From Macrolepiota albuminosa (taxonomy: Eukaryota > Basidiomycota > Agaricomycetes > Agaricales > Agaricaceae), in the NCBI GenBank assembly GCA_027475525.1, contig JAMWFC010000012.1:95831-159830 (forward strand): DNA of 64,000 nt. The letters are read 5' to 3'. The position numbers and the translations under genes are program-made. Below are positions 34,370 through 46,512 of this stretch, piece after piece (positions within the stretch are counted from its first letter, which is position 1; each line of letters opens with the position of its first letter). Below the pieces are notes generated by a model, which saw only the letters and a list, made by a program, of their open reading frames with translations, was not told where the DNA came from and searched no databases.

Positions 34370-36240
34370 ACAGGCTTAATAAGCCCAATGACCTTCTACT
34401 CTTTGAAATTGTCACCAGATTCCTCAAGCTCACCATTATCTGGAATCCTATTCTCATCAGCCTCCTCATCAGCCATGCCTCTTTAGTATGTGCTACCCTC
34501 TGACACATTCTACAAATTTGCTGATCAATATCTTTCTCCTTTCTTTCTGAAAACAGAAGATCCAATAACCATGGCAACCATTTTGAATGTTGGCACCCAT
34601 ACATGGCATCTGCAAGGTTTTCATCATCACTCTCTTCTTCTTGCTTTCTTTCTATCTACTTTGCCATCTCCTTGTGCCATCCTCCTCATGACTTTACCAA
34701 TACTTGAGCCATTATCAGCACTCAATCATCTTTACCTGACCTCTCATCATTACAATTTAATAAATCTGCATACCTGGGGATGGCAAGAAGATTTTTTACT
34801 TTTGTCAACCCCAATCTGAAAACATAGTTAGATCTTATAGATCATTGCAAACCTATCTTTTGACTGACCTTTGCCATCTTTTCAAGCCTTGGTAGCTTTA
34901 ACTGATTTCTAAGGCAAGTTTTCTTCATTTTCAGATCAGAAAAATTTTGCTCAAGCTCTGTTTGATTGATTGATATACTCAGAAGCAGGATAGCAAAGTC
35001 AGCAAGCTCATGGAGTATCAAGGAATGCAGTCTACTTAGCAACTGAATTATTACCCTGTCATATGTGAGTACAGTTCAGTTGTCAGATGAAGAAATACTC
35101 ACATTTACATGCTCAAAGGCTGCCTTGTTCTGCTTCCAATCAGCAAAAGCCCCCTTTCTAGCAAGATAGCTGAAGAATTCCTCTGATATCATCCTTTTTT
35201 TTTTCTTTTCTTTGTTGTATATAGCCTGCTCATTTAGACATGGTGGTAGGTCTACAAAGGATTGAGTAATGTAATTTCAGTATGAAGAAAAGTTTTTGTA
35301 CCTTGAGTAAAATTGTATAAAATGTAAACTGACTAACTGCAGCCTTATCATTAAAGCGTAAAAGCTGTTCAAATGGGTTTAGAACCAATGCCAGAACAAA
35401 CATTGGCTGGTCAAGTGCTTTCCATCTCTTTTCAATTCTTTTTGTCATACCAGTACCAACAGCAGAAGTTGAATGCTTCTGGAAATATAAGAAGATGCCT
35501 GCAAATGTTAGTAGAATCTGATCTGGGTGCATTATATCTATTTGATTCACATTGACACCAAGGAAAATAGGCTCAAGGTCATTGACAACAGACTTGAGAT
35601 GGTGCCAAAATCCTCCATCATCAATGCAATTACATTGTACATTAGCTTCTTTCTTGAGCTTCTTCTTCTTCTGTGCATTTTTCTCTGCACCAACCTGACT
35701 TGCCACTATTTCATCTCTCTGTAAAATTACTGCTTGATGCATGGCATCTTTCAAGGTAAGCAGTCAATCAAATGCAATGTAATGGGTATTCCATCTCATG
35801 ATATTGGCAACCAAGAATGCAAGAACTTTGCCTGGTGTGAGTTCTTCTTGAGTTTTGTCAAAAAGTGAGCAGACTTGTCCATGGTTGAGGATCCAGCCAA
35901 TAAGACAAGTTGCTTCTTCAGCAGTCTGTGCTGCTTCCTCATTCTCAATAAAGTAGTCTCTGAGAGAGAGATTATTATTTGTATTATTTTAAATGAGGAA
36001 GAGATAGAGTGACATACTTGATGTGCACAACATGGAGGACTAAACAACCAGGGTCTCTTCAATATGATATCCTTTCTACCTTGCTGACTCCTGCCATCAT
36101 TATCACAGCACAAAGCAACAATATAAACTGTTCTGCTTTATCAATCATTCTCTCAAAAGCTTTATACATTGCTGCCCCATCCTTCCTATGTGCTGTGGAG
36201 TTGATCAAGTCAATAAGATATGTCTAAGGCCCAGAAGAAT
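34370..36240 (-). pseudogene. hAT-family transposase, decayed
   Basis: Minus-strand pieces line up with hAT transposases of basidiomycetes: ALCCDND-type and KRPWLFSPPCCAHQ segments near 36.0-36.1 kb, HPGKVLAFLVANIMRW near 35.8 kb, GMTKRIEKRWKALDQPMF near 35.4 kb, and the C-terminal dimerisation region LLLSISINQTELEQNFSDLKMKK near 34.95 kb. The acidic tail ends near 34.39 kb. Frameshifts and stops separate the parts. The zinc-finger N-terminus may extend towards 36.56 kb. Terminal inverted repeats and 8-bp duplications were not identified. Confidence 0.6.
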
Positions 36241-36620
36241 GATAAGTTGAGACTATTTTCTGATACAATTCTGTATCTATAAGACATGTAAAGATGATTT
36301 GTATCTATGCTATCATTGAGAGCAAATTATTCAAGTTTATATAGAGATACAAGCAGATTATTTTAATGACTTCATTGATTATATTTCATAGTTGCTCAAT
36401 GGATTACTTGGTCATAAATCAATAGATGAGGTCACTAATTGCCTTGCTTGTCCCAACTATCATTTTGCACAATGGCAACGCTATGATTGCATTGAGTTAA
36501 GAATATTCTGCTGTAAATGTTTATGCCACATGCATTACTCCAACACTTCACTGACCCAAAGTATAGAATAGTAAGTGTTTCCAACCAATGAACATATCAG
36601 ATGCTGGAAGGTATTTCTAT
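36241..36620. other. AT-rich, no gene recognised
   Basis: This is probably the rest of the hAT element. The minus strand keeps a short HCAK...LGQARQLV piece that could be the eroded BED finger. Confidence 0.3.
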
Positions 36621-36732
36621 TGTCAGGGGACTCCTCATCTCTTTCCTTTTTCACTTCTCACTCTTTTTATTCCTTCATTCATTTTCTGATTTTTTCTGAT
36701 TTCCTCTGTCACTCTTTTACTTCACTGCTTCT
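36621..36732 (+). repeat. solo LTR (family X), left half
   Basis: It begins TGTCAGGGGACTCCTCA and matches the first 110 bp of the solo LTRs at 46022-46512 (reverse) and 58941-59450. It stops where the copia 5' LTR begins. The missing part resumes at 59617, and together the halves total about 508 bp, the full length of this LTR family. Confidence 0.8.
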
Positions 36733-37017
36733 TGTTGAAATAAACTCAATGCTGTGGCAGCAGCACCTTGATTACTTTCCAGCATCTCAAACTTTTTTAT
36801 ATTTCTTTATTTTATTTTACATATTTCCTTCTCTAGGTCAATCAGGCTTGATTGATCTGTATAGTTCCTCAGCCATCCCTCCCTCTATCAGAGAAAGTTT
36901 TCCTTCTGGGCCCTCAGTTATTTTTTCCAAAGACTGAAGATATGTAACATACTTCTCTAATCACTTAAACACCTACTTACATATAACCTGTAGCAATAGC
37001 ACTTACTCAGTATTACA
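36733..37017 (+). repeat. copia 5' LTR, 285 bp
   Basis: It runs from TGTTGAAATAAACTC to CAGTATTACA. It is colinear with the 3' LTR and keeps the uninterrupted sequence TATAGTTCCTCAGCC, where the 3' copy carries an insertion. A TGG a few bases downstream (about 37024) may start the primer-binding site. Confidence 0.85.
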
Positions 37018-37100
37018 GATTATTGGCCCCATAAAGCACTCATGTTTAAACTACACTCACTTTTAAACTACACCTACTTAAAAACACATCCCTTGACAAC

Positions 37101-38047
37101 ATGGCTTCTATGACATTATCTGGGGAAAATAGTAATCCCTCCACATTTTCAGAGAAATTTTTATTCAATAGAACAAACTACATTATGTTTAGAGATTGAG
37201 TCCTTTTGGCTGCAAGATTAAAAAGTGCTGAAGAATACCTTGACAAAACCATAGAAACACCAAAACCCAAAATGACAGTACCTGCTCCTCCAGCAACAGA
37301 ATGGTGGGACAAAAACCCCTTGCACAAGGAATAGCAGGTACAAAATGTGTGGACACTAGCACTGATTGTTTACAATATGAAAAACCCCATGGATCTTGAG
37401 ATCAAAATGTTGGATACTGCAGCAAGGACTGGGAAACATTGAAGGCATCCTACAAAACTGTATCAGATCTAGAAGTAAACATGGCAGAGATCATCCTGAG
37501 AGCAACAAAATACTCAAATAGAATGGACTTCTAGGAGCACATAACTTACCTTCATTTGAAGTGGAACCATGCAGTTGAAAAGGAAGCTGAAATCAAAGAC
37601 AATCAATTTAGAGCAATAGTCATTTCATCTCTTCCTGCCTCATGGTATTACATTGTTGCTTCCCTCCAGTCAACCAAAACATTTGTCAAACTCATTGCCA
37701 GATTGAACATCTATTGGGAACACTTGAAAGAGCGCCTGATATCAAGCACAAAATCAATGGTCCTCACAAAATCTCCACAACCTCAGAATAAATCAGTATG
37801 CACCAACTCAAACTGTGGATGCACTAGGCACACCATCAAAAATTGTTATTGGAGAGGAGGTGGCAAGGGAGGTCAGTTCTCTCTGAATTTTGGACATAAA
37901 CACAACACCACACCTGCCCAGACAACCCATAAGTCACAGATCCCTGTAGCAAACATGGCATTAATAACACCAACTCTGGACTCTTCTCAGACCACCTATG
38001 CCTTGATAATAAACACTCAGTTTGTTTCCACTGCTGTATATGACTAG
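37101..38047 (+). pseudogene. copia gag (broken)
   Basis: The frame from ATG 37101 (MASMTLSGENS) has Trp-rich copia capsid features (TEWWDKNP, then WETLKASYKT and LHLKWNHAVEKEAE). A Cys/His cluster, CGCTRHTIKNC, follows near 37.83 kb and resembles a zinc knuckle. Several TAG/TGA codons stand where Trp is likely, and one frame change occurs near 37.4 kb. Confidence 0.7.
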
Positions 38048-38059
38048 CAATCCCAACCT

Positions 38060-38300
38060 TTAGAAATGTATTTGTCAACTATAGAGATCCCCACAAAAGC
38101 ATTCATCTTGCCCAGCACAAACCACAAAATCTCCACTTATGCTAACTCAGGTGCAACTGACCACTGCTTTATACAGAGGTCAGATTTCAAGGATTACCAA
38201 GCTTATGTTAAACCCCATCAGGGTGTTTCAGTGAATGGTGGTGGGGTATTCAATATCCTTAATGAGGAGGACTGTGAGAAGGACGGTCTCTGTCAATAGA
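38060..38300 (+). pseudogene. copia protease with lost active-site Asp
   Basis: The segment TYANSGATDHCFIQ at about 38135-38176 corresponds to the copia protease motif DSGATDH, but Asn replaces the catalytic Asp (one G-to-A change). Cleavage of the polyprotein would fail even if the frame were open. Confidence 0.65.
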
Positions 38301-38589
38301 AACATGTCTCAGCTAGTGTTCTGGTCAGCTCTGCATACTCTGGTCTCTATCAGAAAATTTGACAACCTTAGATTCTCTGTAACCTTTAAGGGAGGGAAAG
38401 CAAGCTTTGCCAACATTATAGGATGGACTTTCATGACAGGGGAAAAATATAACCACATGTACCTCCTGGATCTCTGAGGTGCTCAGAACAAAGTGCAGGC
38501 TCAAAATCCCATTGCCTCCATTGCATTTATTCCAGTCCTCAGTAACCATACAATGTACCTTAAAGTCCTGGTAGCTAACTCCCTGGACC

Positions 38590-39060
38590 AACTAGTCTCC
38601 CTCAACATATGGCACCAACATTTTGGTCATGCAGGCCTGCAGTCATCAGAAAACTAGAGTTTTAACAGCTAGTTGATGGATTGCATGTCAAAAGTACACT
38701 GCATGCACCAGATATGTGTGAGGACTATATCTATAGGAGGCAAACAATGCAACCTTATGATGGAACATTGGATGATATTTACACCATCAGTAAAAAGGTG
38801 TATATTGACCTCTGAGGGCCAGCTACTGTGATAACATTGGGAGAAGCTCTATACTTAATGGTGTTTATCAATGCAGGGTTGTCACACTTACAAGGGTTAT
38901 ACCTCATGAACAAAGCAAGCAAGACTACTTTATCAGTAATAGGCTTCTACTTGGGCTGAGCACATCAAGGAACACTATAGGCCTACCAACAATTGTTAAT
39001 CTGGAGACTCAAGTGACCTTCTTGGACACAGAACATCTCTGGCTTTGATGACGGAGAGGT
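38590..39060 (+). pseudogene. copia GAG-pre-integrase and integrase start (broken)
   Basis: LWHQHFGHAGLQSS-like sequence (near 38.61 kb) is the GAG-pre-integrase motif with its zinc-binding His. Integrase-like sequence with many stops follows. Its continuation is found 12 kb downstream, at 50.87 kb, beyond the nested gypsy element. Confidence 0.55.
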
Positions 39061-39473
39061 GATTGACCAAACCCCAATCAATTCTAAAAAGAGTTAGCAT
39101 TAGGCACTGCTATTTGTCAAGGCACCTCAATCAGAAGTATAAAAAATCAATGACAACAAGGCAGAATATACTTAAGCTCAACATTTCAACTTATCAGAAA
39201 ATAATACAATGTTTAGCACCAGCTTTAGTGCTCACAGCATCTGTTGAGGATTTTCTGACCATACTCCAGGAAAGCCTGGCCAATTGGAATTACATTAAAA
39301 AGTAAGCAAACTCATACAATTCTAAGTAGTTTTAGAGTTGCCATAGCCAATAGGCTATAATGCCATTGGTTGCCATCATCTATGTGCTGCCAGTTGCTGT
39401 TGACAGGTTGCTGTTAGCTGTACTTATGAGGAGAGGTGCTAATTGATAGTGCCACATAGATTCATTTTAAAAA

Positions 39474-39882
39474 TACAGTAGTGCATAGTATAATAAATAG
39501 CTACTTAACATGTAAATAACAACAAATCATAATCTATTGGAGCATCCAGTTACTCTTAACATCCAAATCATGCTAGCTTAACTTAACTTTGTCACTAAGT
39601 TGAGTGCTAGCCTTGTCTATATCATCTTTGTTGTTTGTAATGCCACCTACGAGCACATCTCATTATGCTATTTTTTCTCATTATGCTATCTTTGCCCAAG
39701 CTATGATGCTCACAGTTTGCTAGGTAGCATCTGAGGTGTATTATCTAATGCATCATTCTATCATATTTGCTTGAGCATATCAGGGCTCTGTCAAAACTTC
39801 TCACACATTACACACACCAGATGCTGGAGACAGCATTGTACTGCATAATGTCCAGCACATCCAACCACAGTTGGCATCATCA
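39474..39882 (+). repeat. 5' LTR of nested gypsy element
   Basis: About 409 bp from TACAGTAGTGCATAG to GGCATCATCA. It is colinear with 50425-50840, including the words ACTTAACATGTAAATAAC and TGCTAGCCTTGT. The two copies differ at many CpG-type sites, so the insertion is old. Confidence 0.75.
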
Positions 39883-39959
39883 TTTTGGAGCCCACCACAA
39901 AGAGTTTTGTTAAGACATAATTCCACTAGAAGCTCAAGCCCAGCAATAGCACCACTTTC

Positions 39960-41202
39960 TGTTGGAGAGCATGTTTGAACTGCTTAGCACCAACTCACTA
40001 CATTTACCCAGCACACTACCAAGGCAGACTTTAGACCAAGAGCTTGAGGCTGCCTCTGATAGCTTAGCAGAAAGCTTTTTCCTTCTTTTCCAATCTTTTG
40101 CATACTTAGCAGGTGAAAATCACATGCTACTCACACTCTTAGAGAAGTTATCTAGGTCATTATTGCCAGAACCTAGTGACTCAGAATTACTCAAGCCCAT
40201 ACTCATTATAGTGGAGAAGCTGAATATACAATGACTAGAGGTCACTGCATTATACTCAAGCAGTATCTATGTCAAGAAAGGGCATGCAAGAGCTCAGATA
40301 GTAAAATAGTCCTACTCTCAGGTGCTAACATCTCCAATTATCCAGAGCACAAGACTTTCTAAGAGCATATTGATGAATGGCACTGTTGCAATGTAGAGAA
40401 CCTAGTGTCAGGCAATTTAAACAGCACAATATTGACTGAAGCAGAGACAACTCTCTAACAGGCACTAATCCACAAGGTACTTTAGCTTAATGCCATTAAC
40501 AAGCAACCTACTCTATCCCATGAAGAGAAGATTGAAACACTGGAGAGGGAGTTAAAATTGCTAAAAAATCAGGTCTTTAATGGCATAGAGATCAAAAAGG
40601 GCAAATAGCTATTAAAAGAATATACATAGGCTCTTCAGTACTACAATGGACCCTGCACCAACCTTCAACTTCTAGCACTAAGGACAATGCACCCAATACA
40701 ACTAAGGTGCCTGCCATAACCAAATCCCACTACATTCTTGTTCAGGACTTGCTAGTAACTATGCCTCTCTAGTCAATCAAAACTTTAGAGCACCAAACAA
40801 GTCTATAAGGAGTTACTGACCAACAGCACCTATCTATGATTTAGGAAAGTCTAAGAAAGTCTTTGATTGCATCATGAAAAGTCAAGTCACATTGTTGGTT
40901 GGAGAGCTATGCAGCATGGCACCCAATGTTAGGAATCAGATGTGCATAGCAGTTATCCCTTGACAAAACATAGCTAACAATGTAACAGCTGTGGATGAAT
41001 GCAACAATGCACTACTAGAATTCACATACATTATAGAAGCAGTAGCAACAGAAACAGTAAAAGTAAATGAATCATCAAAAAGAAGCTATGTTGATTGATC
41101 TGGTTGAAACCTACCTAAAATTGCTAAGATCTGATGATGATTCTGCCATTCTAACTGTAGTCCAAGACTCTCACACTATTTGATTGATTATATTAGCTAT
41201 GG
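39960..41202 (+). pseudogene. gypsy gag/protease region (broken)
   Basis: Pieces include a Glu/Lys helix (SHEEKIETLERELKLLKNQ, near 40.53 kb), KVFDCIMKSQVTLLVGEL near 40.86 kb and a final strand LIILAMDGTQ near 41.19 kb. In related elements this strand leads into the retropepsin. Stops are frequent. The frame ends at the DIRS-like element. Confidence 0.5.
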
Positions 41203-41402
41203 ATGGGACCCAAATAGGGGCTAGGACTGGAAAGCATTCACGAGTCAGCAGAGACCTCTGACCCCCAAATGCATGGACAAAATACTAGGGAAGATGATAA
41301 ATCAAGGACTTTGTTTTCAAAAGACTAAGGCATGGAGTTTGATGCATGAAAAAACAATTATGATAAGACAAGGTGATAACCTGAGAATAAGGAGCGGGTG
41401 GG

Positions 41403-42156
41403 TGGGATGAAAACAAGTATTGAAATATGCGTAGTGAGGAATCCCAGATGGTGGATGGAATTCACGAGCTTAAGTCACACTGAATGTCACGCATCAAAAT
41501 ACGCCCCTCCTGCGTGCAGTGCCTGCCCTTGAAAGGGCACTATTTTGTGTTGTTCTGGGTGTGACTATTGGAGAGAATAGATGCCTTAAATAATTCTATT
41601 TCCTATTATCCCCAAGAACGATGGCTCAATTAATTTGACAAATAATTCTATTCTGTAATCATCCCTAAGTACGGTGTCCATAAGATGGGCGATAGTCCGG
41701 TGACCTGTTTTGGTGTACCCCCCATGTGTAACGGGGGACCCAAATAGGGGCTAGGACTGGAAAGCATTCACAAGTCAGCAGAGACCTCTGACTCCATCCC
41801 GAGAGACAAAGGCAACTCAGGACGTAGTAAATGATTTCCTGCACCCCAACCAGAGGCTATCGCTTGTCTAAATACGACATCACAGGCCGCAATAATTCAA
41901 CGTACATAGGCGCTATCAGTTCCAAATTTTGCCAATATCTGAGAAAAGTGTCTGAAGTCCAATGGCCCATGGCTTTTACGACGTGAGGAGGTACGCCCTT
42001 GAGCAAGAGGGCGGTGGTGCCTCCGATGCGAAAGCAGTGTCCACTGATTTTTGGTAAATTGTTGCGCTCCAGGATAAAGTTGAATACCATGACCAACTTC
42101 CGAGCAGTGAGAGCAATAGAAGAACCATTTTTACTTTTGTAGCAGCATATAGGACT
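41403..42156. repeat. left inverted arm, 754 bp
   Basis: It is the reverse complement of 43949-44702, with equal length and only scattered substitutions. It holds about 450 bp of non-coding end and the last 300 bp of the recombinase gene. Confidence 0.85.
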
Positions 42157-43083
42157 ATGAATTTGCACATTGTTGATTCGAGAATGGTTAGCCAGAGCTG
42201 CGATCAGATCATAATCGTCTTGTTGGCGAGTAATGAGCATGGTCTCTCCTTTACAACCAGAGGTTTTCGTTTGTGGCAGAAAGAGAGATCTGGTCCCTGT
42301 GTCATTAGGAATCCCAAAGTTTGACCAATGCGGTATGATCATGAAATCAAAATTGCGTTCTCGCGAGGGGAGGAACTCGCCCAATCAAATCTGTCCCCAC
42401 AGTGCTGTTGTTGCAACTGCCCATACACACGCGTGCAATGGGTCATTCAGATCAAGATTGGACCTGACGCATTCCATCATTTCCAGGCTTACCGGAGGAC
42501 ACTCTTTTTGGAAGGACTCCGGCGGTTGTAGGTTCTCAACGCCTCGCACAGTATGTCTCAGACGAGCAGATGCCGGCCAGGGCATATTTTGCTGAATGTG
42601 CCAAGAGCGGAGACCAGACAACTTATTCCCCACTGCACCTCCGGACAATGTACCCGCCATTGACGCCACATACAAACACAAAATCTCTTCGGTGGTGGGT
42701 AAACGAAGTTCCGCTGGGATGCCTCATTGATTGCAGAATCTGAGGAAGTGTCTGACTGCCAAAGAGTATCTTTTGGTCGTTGATGGCATCCACGAATGCG
42801 AAATCACATGATCGACTAGAGCGTTATCCTCCGCAGATAAGATGGTGGAAGAAACAGACTGATAAATTTTGTTTGGAAGGCCATCTCTATTGCGAGTGGA
42901 ATGCCCCAACGGAGCAGTGGGGTAGCGACGAGCGTGCGGTGATATTAGCATTAGTGATCCCAATCCTGCTGCGTAAGGGTGGTAGCAATGGTCCCTTGAG
43001 ACGGAAAAAGCTCGTTCGGGGATTAAAGATAGATGAATAGGCATTGTTACTGTAAGTTGGAAACACATGGCGAAGGCGGACAA
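41857..43083 (-). pseudogene. tyrosine recombinase, two in-frame TGA codons
   Basis: One frame of 409 codons runs from ATG 43083 to the stop before 41857, with premature TGA at 42724-42726 and 42385-42387. The C-terminal catalytic domain has HCFRIGGTTALLLKG (His-x-x-Arg), VVKAMGHWTSD (His/Trp) and FLRYW with the presumed nucleophile Tyr. In DIRS elements this enzyme integrates circular DNA. Both TGA codons fit loss of CGA (Arg) by C-to-T change, and the rest of the frame is clean. A single-step reversion would reopen it, so the copy is young. Confidence 0.75.
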
Positions 43084-43203
43084 ACCAAATACTGAGAGTG
43101 ATCATGGATTTGATTTGCGAACAAAGATTGATGTACACAAGGTGATTTTACATACAGAGGGTTTGATTTACACTGAGAAACATGATTACACGAGAAGAAT
43201 AGC

Positions 43204-43700
43204 TCAATCAACAAGAACACGATGCTCAACTGAACATTGTACAAATGGGGTTAAATAAGAGGGCATGCGAGGAGGAAAAGGAAAAAGCTGTTTACGAGCG
43301 GGAAAAATACCCCAAGAAGGCGCGTCGGCCTTATTGCTTTCAGACGGCACCCACACAATGGAGACCCATAGTGAATGAGATTGGAAAATGTCCACTATTC
43401 GGCGCAAAATGGCGTTTTGTTGTGCGTTTTGAGAGCGGCCTGCTGCCAACGCACCCACGACTCCCGAATTGTCGGATTTCAAGATCAAGTAACACTTTGA
43501 GAACCTGGCTGCCACCAACGTGCAAATAGACAAATCAACTGCGACCATTTCCACCCATCCGATGTCTCAACTGTCAGATTTCCAACCGGGCCGCAACTTC
43601 CAAGCCAGCCACTTTCTATTAACGACAAAGCCAATACCCCATGAAGTCAATGCGTCAACAAAAATGTCCAGATCAAGCGGGTCTGGAGGCCGTACGACAT
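43204..43700 (-). pseudogene. DIRS-like RNase H domain
   Basis: The minus strand reads LDIFVDALTSWGIGF, KWLAWKL, a TGA, DIGWMEMVAVDLSI, then LKSDNSGVVGALAAGRS and PSESNKADAPSWGIFP. These carry the acidic residues of an RNase H fold (D, E, D, D). This RNase H precedes the recombinase as in DIRS elements. The upstream RT is missing, because the right inverted arm starts about 250 bp beyond. Confidence 0.65.
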
Positions 43701-43948
43701 GAGAACCACACCAGCTATTCTGTAAGGAGGATTGCCACCATGCGATGTCATCTTTGACTGCCTTGTTCAGCGTAAGTCAGACAAAATTGCTTTGAGACCG
43801 TGCAAAACGAGCGCGCAGAGCAAAAAGAGATGGTAGGTGAGATCTACCAGTGGGCAGAACAAGGCAGATGTGATTGAGAGTGCCGATCAAGGATTCTGTC
43901 ATCCTCAGTGTCACGGTTTCGTTCGACACCCATTCATCAAGCTTCAAG

Positions 43949-44702
43949 AGTCCTATATGCTGCTACAAAAGTAAAAATGGTTCTCCTATTGCTCTCACTG
44001 TTTGGAAGTTGGTCATGGTATTCAACTCTATCCTGGAGCGCAACAATTTACCGAAAATCAGTGGACACTGCTTCCGCATCGGAGGCACCACCACCCTCTT
44101 GCTCAAGGGCGTACCTCCTCACATCGTAAAAGCCATGGGCTGTTGGACTTCAGACGCTTTTCTCAGATATTGGCGAAATTTGGAACTGATAGCGTCTATG
44201 TATGTTGAATTATTGCGGCCTGTGATATCGTATTTAGACAAGCGATAGTCTCTGGTTGGGGTGCAGGAAATCATTTACTACGTCCTGAGTTGCCTTTGTC
44301 TCTCAGGATGGAGTCAGAGGTCTCTGCTGACTTGTGAATGCTTTCCAGTCCTAGCCCCTATTTGGGTCCCCTGTTACACATGGGGGGTACACCAAAACAG
44401 GTCACCGGACTATCGCCCATCTTATGGACACCGTACTTAGGGATGATTACAGAATAGAATTATTTGTCAAATTAATTGAGCCATCGTTCTTGGGGATAAT
44501 AGGAAATAGAATTATTTAAGACATCTATTCTCTCCGATAGTCACACCTGAAACAACACAAAATAGTGCCCTTTCAAGGGCAGGCACTGCACGTGGGAGGG
44601 GCGTATTTTGACGTGTGACATTCAGTGTGACTTAAGCTCGTGAATTCCATCCACCATTTGGGATTCCTCACTACGCATATTTCAATACTTGTTTTCATCC
44701 CA
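43949..44702. repeat. right inverted arm, 754 bp
   Basis: It carries a plus-strand copy of the recombinase C-terminus (to the stop after SYLDKR, 44248) and the element end. Here the catalytic His/Trp box reads MGCW instead of MGHW. The arm boundary at 43949 lies within SPICCYKSKNG, so the copy has no start of its own. Confidence 0.8.
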
Positions 44703-45169
44703 ACAAATTCATATTCTTTGATCACCTACATACAACTTATCATTAAAAAGACTATTTAATGTCTTAGCAAGATCAGTAGTCAAGATAACATCCAAAGAAG
44801 AAACAATGCTAACTATTAGCAACCCTAATTCAGATGTCAGAAGAGCAGTACCGACATTTTCTCAAGGAAAATTCTAGAAACCTGGGCTAAAAAGATGATT
44901 ATACATTACTGACAATCCTTGCAAGTATTTTCCAGTGCCATTGAGGAGATAAGTAATGAGGATTATAGAGATAAAGCATTTATTTTAAACTATAATCATT
45001 GGACTGGGCAAGTAACTCTTATATCACATATCTATTTATGTAGCCTATGAAATCTTGAATTTTTCTTTGTTGCTTATTAGCAAAGCTTTATTATATCTAT
45101 ACCTCACAGATTCTGATATTACTAAAAACCTTTTGACAGATACTTATTTTGTTTCAACTCCTGATTCTA

Positions 45170-46021
45170 AACAGCTTTTGATATTTAGTTTTGCTAGAAA
45201 CCAAAATTTCACTTATAATTTATTTGCTAACAATAGTACCCCTAAATGCAAAAAGATTCAGTTCAAAAAGGAATACCAGCTAGTAGCACTTAAAAAAACA
45301 AAACTGGTAGCAAGCACTATATCTGAGGAATTTTGTATTGAGAGAAAGATGATTGGCAACCCTTTAATGACCCTTCTCAAACTAAATTCAAATTGATCAT
45401 TCTTCAAACTAACAGGACAATTTACAGCAGAGCAAAAGGTACTATTCCTTAGTGCCCACAATGTAGGATTCTTATTGACAGCAAAACTAGATGTGTTAGT
45501 TAACATCATACAGAAACAAAATGAGGTGTTTATATAAAAGGACTCTAAACATGGTAAATTAAGAACTGATTTCTTTTTACCAGTTGTTATACTGACTATA
45601 CTATATATACCATAGACTAAACATAATTGACATATACTGCCAGAAATAGAAGCCAAAGTATGTCAGATTATTTGCTCCAAAATAGTGACTGATATATACA
45701 AACCTTTCAATTTGGTCTACCAATCAAGATGGTTTTACATGCTATAGAAAAATGGAATGCTATGTATAGTTCATAGTTTAGAGCCACTAAAAAAAGTTAT
45801 GATTCATCATTCAGAGATACTGCTCTTTCCCAATCATGTTGCCAAGTCTTTTGCAGAATACATATGTGGTGCTATCCTGGATTTTTACATTGGCTATAAC
45901 AAGCACTTAATTCACTCTTTTGCTTAAGATTTGCAATGTTTCAAGTGCTATTTGGGGCACTATAGCTAGTTACTCTTTCCATGAGATAGACAAATTCAGT
46001 ACCAAAATTTCATGATGATAT
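45170..46021 (+). pseudogene. gypsy reverse transcriptase, first part (broken)
   Basis: Sequence resembling the palm/fingers of basidiomycete gypsy RT appears as DIYKPFNLVYQSRWFYML, LCIVHSLEPLKKVMIHHS and ILDFYIGYNKHLIHSF (45.6-45.93 kb). It is broken by stops. The frame is cut at 46021 by a solo LTR and resumes at 46513. Confidence 0.6.
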
Positions 46022-46512
46022 TGTAAAGGCGACCTCTAGAGGCTGTGGCTCAGTCACACAGCTGGCAGAGAGAGATCCAAAGTATATTAAAATATGTACT
46101 GACAATATCATAATAACTACTCACCTGGCAGAGAGAGATCCAAAGAGAACAAGTCTAGAAATGCCAGATTGGATGCTTCTGGGGCCTCTGAAGCATGGGA
46201 AACAACTGTACAGTACGACAAAACCTTAAAAACTCGAAAATTGCCTACATAAACAATTGCACGAATAAGGAGCAAACTCTGACAAACTCTAGCTTATATA
46301 AGTGGTCTGGAAGCGGTGCTGAGGGGCCCACACTTGTCTGAATGGTAGCTAAAGAACTAGAGCACCTCAAGGGCTGAGAGTAGTACTAACAGATAGTGTT
46401 GAAAGAATAGAAACAGTAAAATGAAATAATGTCAGAAGAAATAAGAGAATGAATGAAAGGAGAGTGAAGAGATAAAGAGTGAGAAAAGAAAAAAATGAGG
46501 AGTCCCCTGACA
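46022..46512 (-). repeat. solo LTR (family X), reverse, inside gypsy RT
   Basis: On the minus strand it runs from TGTCAGGGGACTCCTCA to GGTCGCCTTTACA, about 491 bp, and matches 58941-59450. The flanks are GATAT (46017-46021) and GACAT (46513-46517), a 5-bp target duplication with one change. The RT reading frame continues on both sides. Confidence 0.8.

Larger units (their letters stand above)
41203..44702 (-). mobile_element. DIRS-like tyrosine-recombinase element with long inverted arms
   Basis: The core 41403-44702 has 754-bp inverted arms (41403-42156 and 43949-44702) around a 1.79-kb loop. The minus strand reads RNase H, then a full tyrosine recombinase, then an untranslated end. The right arm repeats the recombinase C-terminus and that end in the opposite sense. 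A 60-bp word of the left arm (41735-41794) recurs directly at 41203-41262. No reverse transcriptase is present, so the copy is not autonomous. Recombinase plus RNase H without an LTR pair points to the DIRS order. Confidence 0.7.

Noticed and set aside
39060..39305. An 80-residue plus-strand frame as a gene
   Set aside because: It lies in decayed copia sequence next to the nested gypsy LTR and matches no domain.
41403..44702. A Crypton-type or TIR DNA transposon
   Set aside because: The recombinase could fit Crypton, but the RNase H domain upstream of it points to a DIRS-like retroelement, and the arms include coding sequence.
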